Below, piece by piece: positions 25,912 to 28,751 of a stretch of 28,751 bases of DNA. Every line of letters begins with the position of its first letter. Position 1 is the stretch's first letter. The translations under genes and the position numbers were made by a program. This stretch comes from Spirogloea muscicola (Eukaryota; Streptophyta; Zygnematophyceae; Spirogloeales; Spirogloeaceae): positions 1,216,358 to 1,245,108 of the forward strand of contig WELB01000004.1 of NCBI GenBank assembly GCA_009602725.1, written 5' to 3'. The notes beneath the pieces were generated by a model. It saw only the letters and a list, made by a program, of their open reading frames with translations. It did no database searches and was not told the DNA's origin.

Positions 25912-27958
25912 GGCCTGCTGGCGACGCTCCCCGCGCTGCGGCTCGTCTGCAACCTCTGGGCCGGCGTCGACCACGTCCTCGCCGACCCGACGTTCCCGCG
26001 GTGCGCATCCGATGCCGTCGGGAGCTTCCGGTGGCGGAAGCCTTGCAGTGGCAATCACTGATCGGACGGCAGCGGCGGCGGCGGCGGCGGCGGCGGAGGC
26101 GCAGGCACATCCCGCTGGTGCGCCTCGTGGACACCACCATGACGCGCGCGATGACTGAGAGGTAAAATCCCTTGCACGTGGTTGACAATGTCGCGCTTAA
26201 TTAGCTATATAGCCAGTAGTTAATTTAGCTAAGTAGCTGAATTGCTGATTGCTAGCGCGTAAGTAGCTAAACAGCTAACAGCTGTTAGCTAGCTCAGGCC
26301 TGTCGCATGGCGAAGGCCGACCCGCCTCCGGCTGGCTCTGAAGGCTCCCAGCTTGGCACCGCTTGCATTGGCACTGCCCTCCTGGCCTTCTCACTAATTT
26401 TCTCCATTACCAATGACCACTCACTTCTAACCTATTCTTTCTCGCTTATATCTTCACTTATCATTACCGCCCTTTCCTCCTCTCGCTCGCAAGCAGCGTG
26501 CTGATGCACGTCCTGGCGGTGCACCGTCGCCTGCATGAATACCTGCAGCAGCAGGCGGCCAGCACGTGGCTCAAGCTCCACCAGGTAAATCACCGCTGTG
26601 GGAAGCCCGTTGCTATTGCTCCTGCCTTCCCAAGTGCTTGGCAGCTTGGCAGCTCCAGCTCAAGCATGGGCTGTCGCTTCAGCAGCTCATAATTACGTAT
26701 AGGTGATGGTCAGGGTAGAGTTATTCCCTCACCCTGACAATGTTGAGGCCTAACTCTTGACACAGGTGTTTAGAGTTAGGCCTTATGACCCCCCTCCATT
26801 TACCTTGCCCTCCTTGTAAATCTTGGCAGCCACACGCCCCCGAACGGCGCGTGGGCATCCTTGGCCTTGGCGAGCTCGGCACAGACGCGGCACTTAAGGT
26901 GGCTGCTCGCTACTACCCTCTCCCTGGAGAGCTTTTCTATAGTTATTGCTGGATGAGCACTGGAGCGAGGATTGCACCTGAAGGAGGGTGCTGACGCAGG
27001 CGCCGCCGTGCAGCTGAGCGCCCTCGGCTTTGATGTCAGCGGCTGGAGCAGGAGCGGCAAGGCCATTCCTAGTGAGAGGCCGCACCAAGCAGCTGTCGTG
27101 GTGGTCGATATCAGCTGCCGGCATTCGCGGCTCAGGCAAAGCGGGCTCCGCGGAACCGGCAGGAGTTCGGACATTCACCGGGCCCACTGAGCTGGACGCA
27201 TTCCTCGGCGGTGCTGAGATCCTCGTCTGCCTCCTCCCCCTCACCGCCAGCACAGCCGGTATCCTGGACGTAAGCCCCGCCGCGCTGCCGCCAGGCCGCC
27301 TTGAGCAGCAGCTTGCCCTCCTTGCCTAGCTAAAAACCGTGGGGCGCAGCGGACGGCGCTGGACAAGCTGCCGCGCGGAGCAGTGCTCGTCAACCTGGCC
27401 CGCGGCGACATCGTTGTGGAGGCCGACCTCTTGGACGCGCTCGCGTCCGGCCAGCTCTCTCGCGCTCTCCTTGACGTCTTCTCCACAGGTCAGCATCCTT
27501 CCCCCCCTTCCTCCTCTGTCCTCTACTCTGTCACTCCCTCTCGTCCCTTACCCTCCCCTCTCCTCCCCTCCTCTCCATCCACCACCCTCATACTCACACG
27601 TCCCTCATCCACCTTCTCTTAGCATCCTTACCTTAGCCACAACATTTCTGACAATATGGAAGGAGCCTGGCTGCGCAGAGCCGCTGCCAGAGGGGCACCC
27701 ATTTTGGCAGCACCCACGAGTGGTGGTCCTGCCGCACGTAGCCGCGTACAGCGATGCAAGGTGCGTCGTCGTCGCCCGCCGCGGGCGCTCGTCGGCTGCC
27801 TGGCCCAGCCGCCGGCATCGCTGTGCCATCAGCCTTTGACACTGATGCACAGTTGCTCTGGTGCCTGGTCTGCGGCAATGCGTACGGCTCTCAACATCCA
27901 GAATCTGCGTCTCGGGTTGCCACTGGAGAACGTCGTCGACTGCCACCGGGGGTACTGA
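25780..27958 (+). CDS. D-isomer 2-hydroxyacid dehydrogenase, GhrA-type glyoxylate/hydroxypyruvate reductase; N-terminus uncertain
   Basis: GhrA-type enzymes reduce glyoxylate or hydroxypyruvate, usually with NADPH. Exons: about 25780(or 25912)-26000, 26105-26161, 26497-26584, 26830-26898, 26984-27071, about 27136-27269, 27350-27488, 27679-27760, 27853-27958 (TGA). Phases agree. Motifs: [29 protein letters not shown], cofactor loop [15 protein letters not shown] (Arg after Ser favours NADPH), LVNLARGD (substrate Arg), DVFST joined to [14 protein letters not shown] (catalytic Glu, its codon split by an intron), LPHVAAYSD (catalytic His) and a C-terminus [11 protein letters not shown]. The usual N-terminal 50-60 residues are not recognisable: the frame from ATG 25780 is Arg/Cys-rich and unlike the family. 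The acceptor of the 27136 exon could instead be 27115 or 27164, all in the same phase. Confidence 0.85.
26201..26296. repeat. AGCTA-rich cluster with 18-bp palindrome in intron
   Basis: Roughly a dozen AGCT/TAGCT units are packed into about 95 bp of intron. The perfect palindrome AGCTAACAGCTGTTAGCT lies at 26273-26290. The block has low complexity and no coding role. Confidence 0.85.
26709..26783. repeat. Two adjacent inverted repeats in intron
   Basis: Hairpin 1 pairs 26709-26716 with 26731-26738 (8 bp). Hairpin 2 pairs 26746-26757 with 26772-26783 (12 bp perfect, 14-nt loop). Both lie in the GhrA-type gene intron 26585-26829, which ends about 45 bp further on. Confidence 0.85.
27497..27577 (+). 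repeat. Long polypyrimidine tract in intron
   Basis: About 80 nt, almost all C and T, in the intron between the LARGD exon and the catalytic Glu-His exon. It is far longer than a normal splice tract and over 100 nt from the acceptor at 27678. Confidence 0.85.
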
Positions 27959-28700
27959 TCATTAGTATTAGCCAACCCTTTGTAGCGGCTGCCATTTAGG
28001 CCCTGCTGGCAACATATGTTATTACATTTTTCCCTCCCCTCAACCAGTTGACACGGGGGTATTGAGGGCGCCCTGTCTGCCTAGCCTTTGGCTCCGTCAT
28101 GAACACCTGTATGCATCTGGCTGGCAGTTTACAGCCGATTCTTTTACATCAGCAGCCGCATTTCACCGGCTCAACTGCCTGCAACAGCTGCCCACCACGG
28201 CTTGCATGATGCATGCTCTGCCGCCGGGATCATTGGGTCCTGGAAAAGTGTGCCGATCCAGGCCGCGGAAATGCAGATACTGCATTGCCGTGCGTCTGCA
28301 GCGCAGTGCTCATATTGGATGAGCGCAGCACTCAGAGGCAGCGGCAAGATAGATCTAGCCGTGTATCAATTTGGGTTACCCGTGTGCGTCCTGATTTTTA
28401 TTGGTTATTGGCAAATCTGTGTTGCTCTGCGGGTCTATTTCCAGGCAGAAGCCTTGGCGCGCCGCGGCGCGGCAGGTGGAGAGGCTGCACTGGCAGCGGC
28501 GGCACTGGCGCCGGCGGCAGCATAAGCCCCCTCTGGCGTGAAAGCCGAGTAAAGGCCTGGGAGGTCGTCCCTGGGCGGTAGCCCGCCGGCATCCTCTGAT
28601 GGGAGGGTGAGCTGCGGCGGCCGAAACTCAGCCCGCTTGCACCTGCTGCGGTGGCAAGCGAGGTCGCGGGTCTGAGTATGGCAAGGTGGGTCGCTGAAGA
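27959..28700. other. 3' flank of the GhrA-type gene, no gene identified
   Basis: I see no frame that resembles a known protein. A good acceptor (TATTTCCAG|GC at about 28453) precedes an Ala-rich open stretch ending TAA at 28525, which could be the last exon of an unmapped plus-strand gene. An 18-nt stretch at 28149-28166 is identical to 8769-8786. Confidence 0.4.
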
Positions 28701-28713
28701 TGGAGGGAGGAAG

Positions 28714-28751
28714 TCATTAAAGAGAGAGAGAAAGAAAGAGGGGGTGGGGGG
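28714..28751. repeat. Purine tract ((GA)n with G-runs) at window end
   Basis: The plus strand is almost pure purine (GA repeats, then GAGGGGGTGGGGGG), reaching the window edge. On the minus strand it would read as a pyrimidine tract and could belong to a splice region of a gene beyond the window. Confidence 0.85.

Noticed and set aside
25545-26165. Long plus-strand frame (206 codons) across the divergent promoter
   Set aside because: It is Arg/Ala/Pro-rich from GC-repeat translation and overlaps the dehydrogenase exons in a different frame.
26201-26296. AGCTA cluster considered as a tRNA or structured RNA gene
   Set aside because: There is no cloverleaf, no A/B box and no acceptor stem; it is a low-complexity palindromic intron segment.
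28202-28525. Plus-strand frame of 107 codons near the window end
   Set aside because: Only its last 24 codons follow a good acceptor, and these are Ala-rich; the rest matches no family, so I list the stretch as unresolved rather than as a gene.

Overview
This window looks like an ordinary nuclear chromosome segment from a unicellular green alga (Chlorophyta, most like a trebouxiophyte). The reasons are intron-dense genes with short GT-AG introns, plant/algal protein families (OSCA/CSC1 channel, BolA, SEC23, plant-type UBE3D), GC-rich Ala/Gly-repeat first exons set in more AT-rich introns, and TGTAA-like 3' signals. The lineage is an inference from gene content; no rRNA or organelle marker is present. 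Coding exons were joined by hand using splice sites, phase and family alignment.

Layout: (1) 2-1221 (+), the 3' end of an unrecognised gene. (2) 1774-6998 (-), a complete 11-exon OSCA/CSC1-type osmosensitive channel of about 972 aa. (3) 7000-9900, a gene-free, repeat-bearing divergent promoter region with two G-boxes and an inverted-repeat element. (4) 9929-10672 (+), a two-exon BolA protein lying between and around a 127-bp direct repeat pair. (5) about 11440-12719 (-), a TPR-clamp protein with a Cys-rich continuation and unresolved 3' end. (6) 13892-about 16215 (-), a UBE3D/HECT_2-type E3 ligase. (7) 16626-22373 (+), a complete 16-exon SEC23 of 773 aa. (8) 22839-25678 (-), an 8-exon GT4-like glycosyltransferase. 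(9) about 25780-27958 (+), a GhrA-type 2-hydroxyacid dehydrogenase. (10) 27959-28751, non-coding or unresolved, ending in a purine tract.

The genes share no pathway: COPII transport, glycosylation, ubiquitylation, osmosensing, Fe-S/redox handling and glyoxylate/hydroxypyruvate reduction are independent housekeeping functions. Two tight divergent pairs (UBE3D/SEC23 and glycosyltransferase/GhrA-type) probably share GC-rich bidirectional promoters.

I found no convincing undescribed system. The parts worth a second look are structural: short exact tandem duplications inside introns (43, 25, 20 and 13 bp), an intron flanked by 12-bp direct repeats, a GC-AG intron, hairpin clusters in introns, diverged repeats around BOLA1, and the unresolved ends of the TPR and UBE3D genes. 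Two single N bases (12811, 16584) sit next to GGC/GCC repeats.
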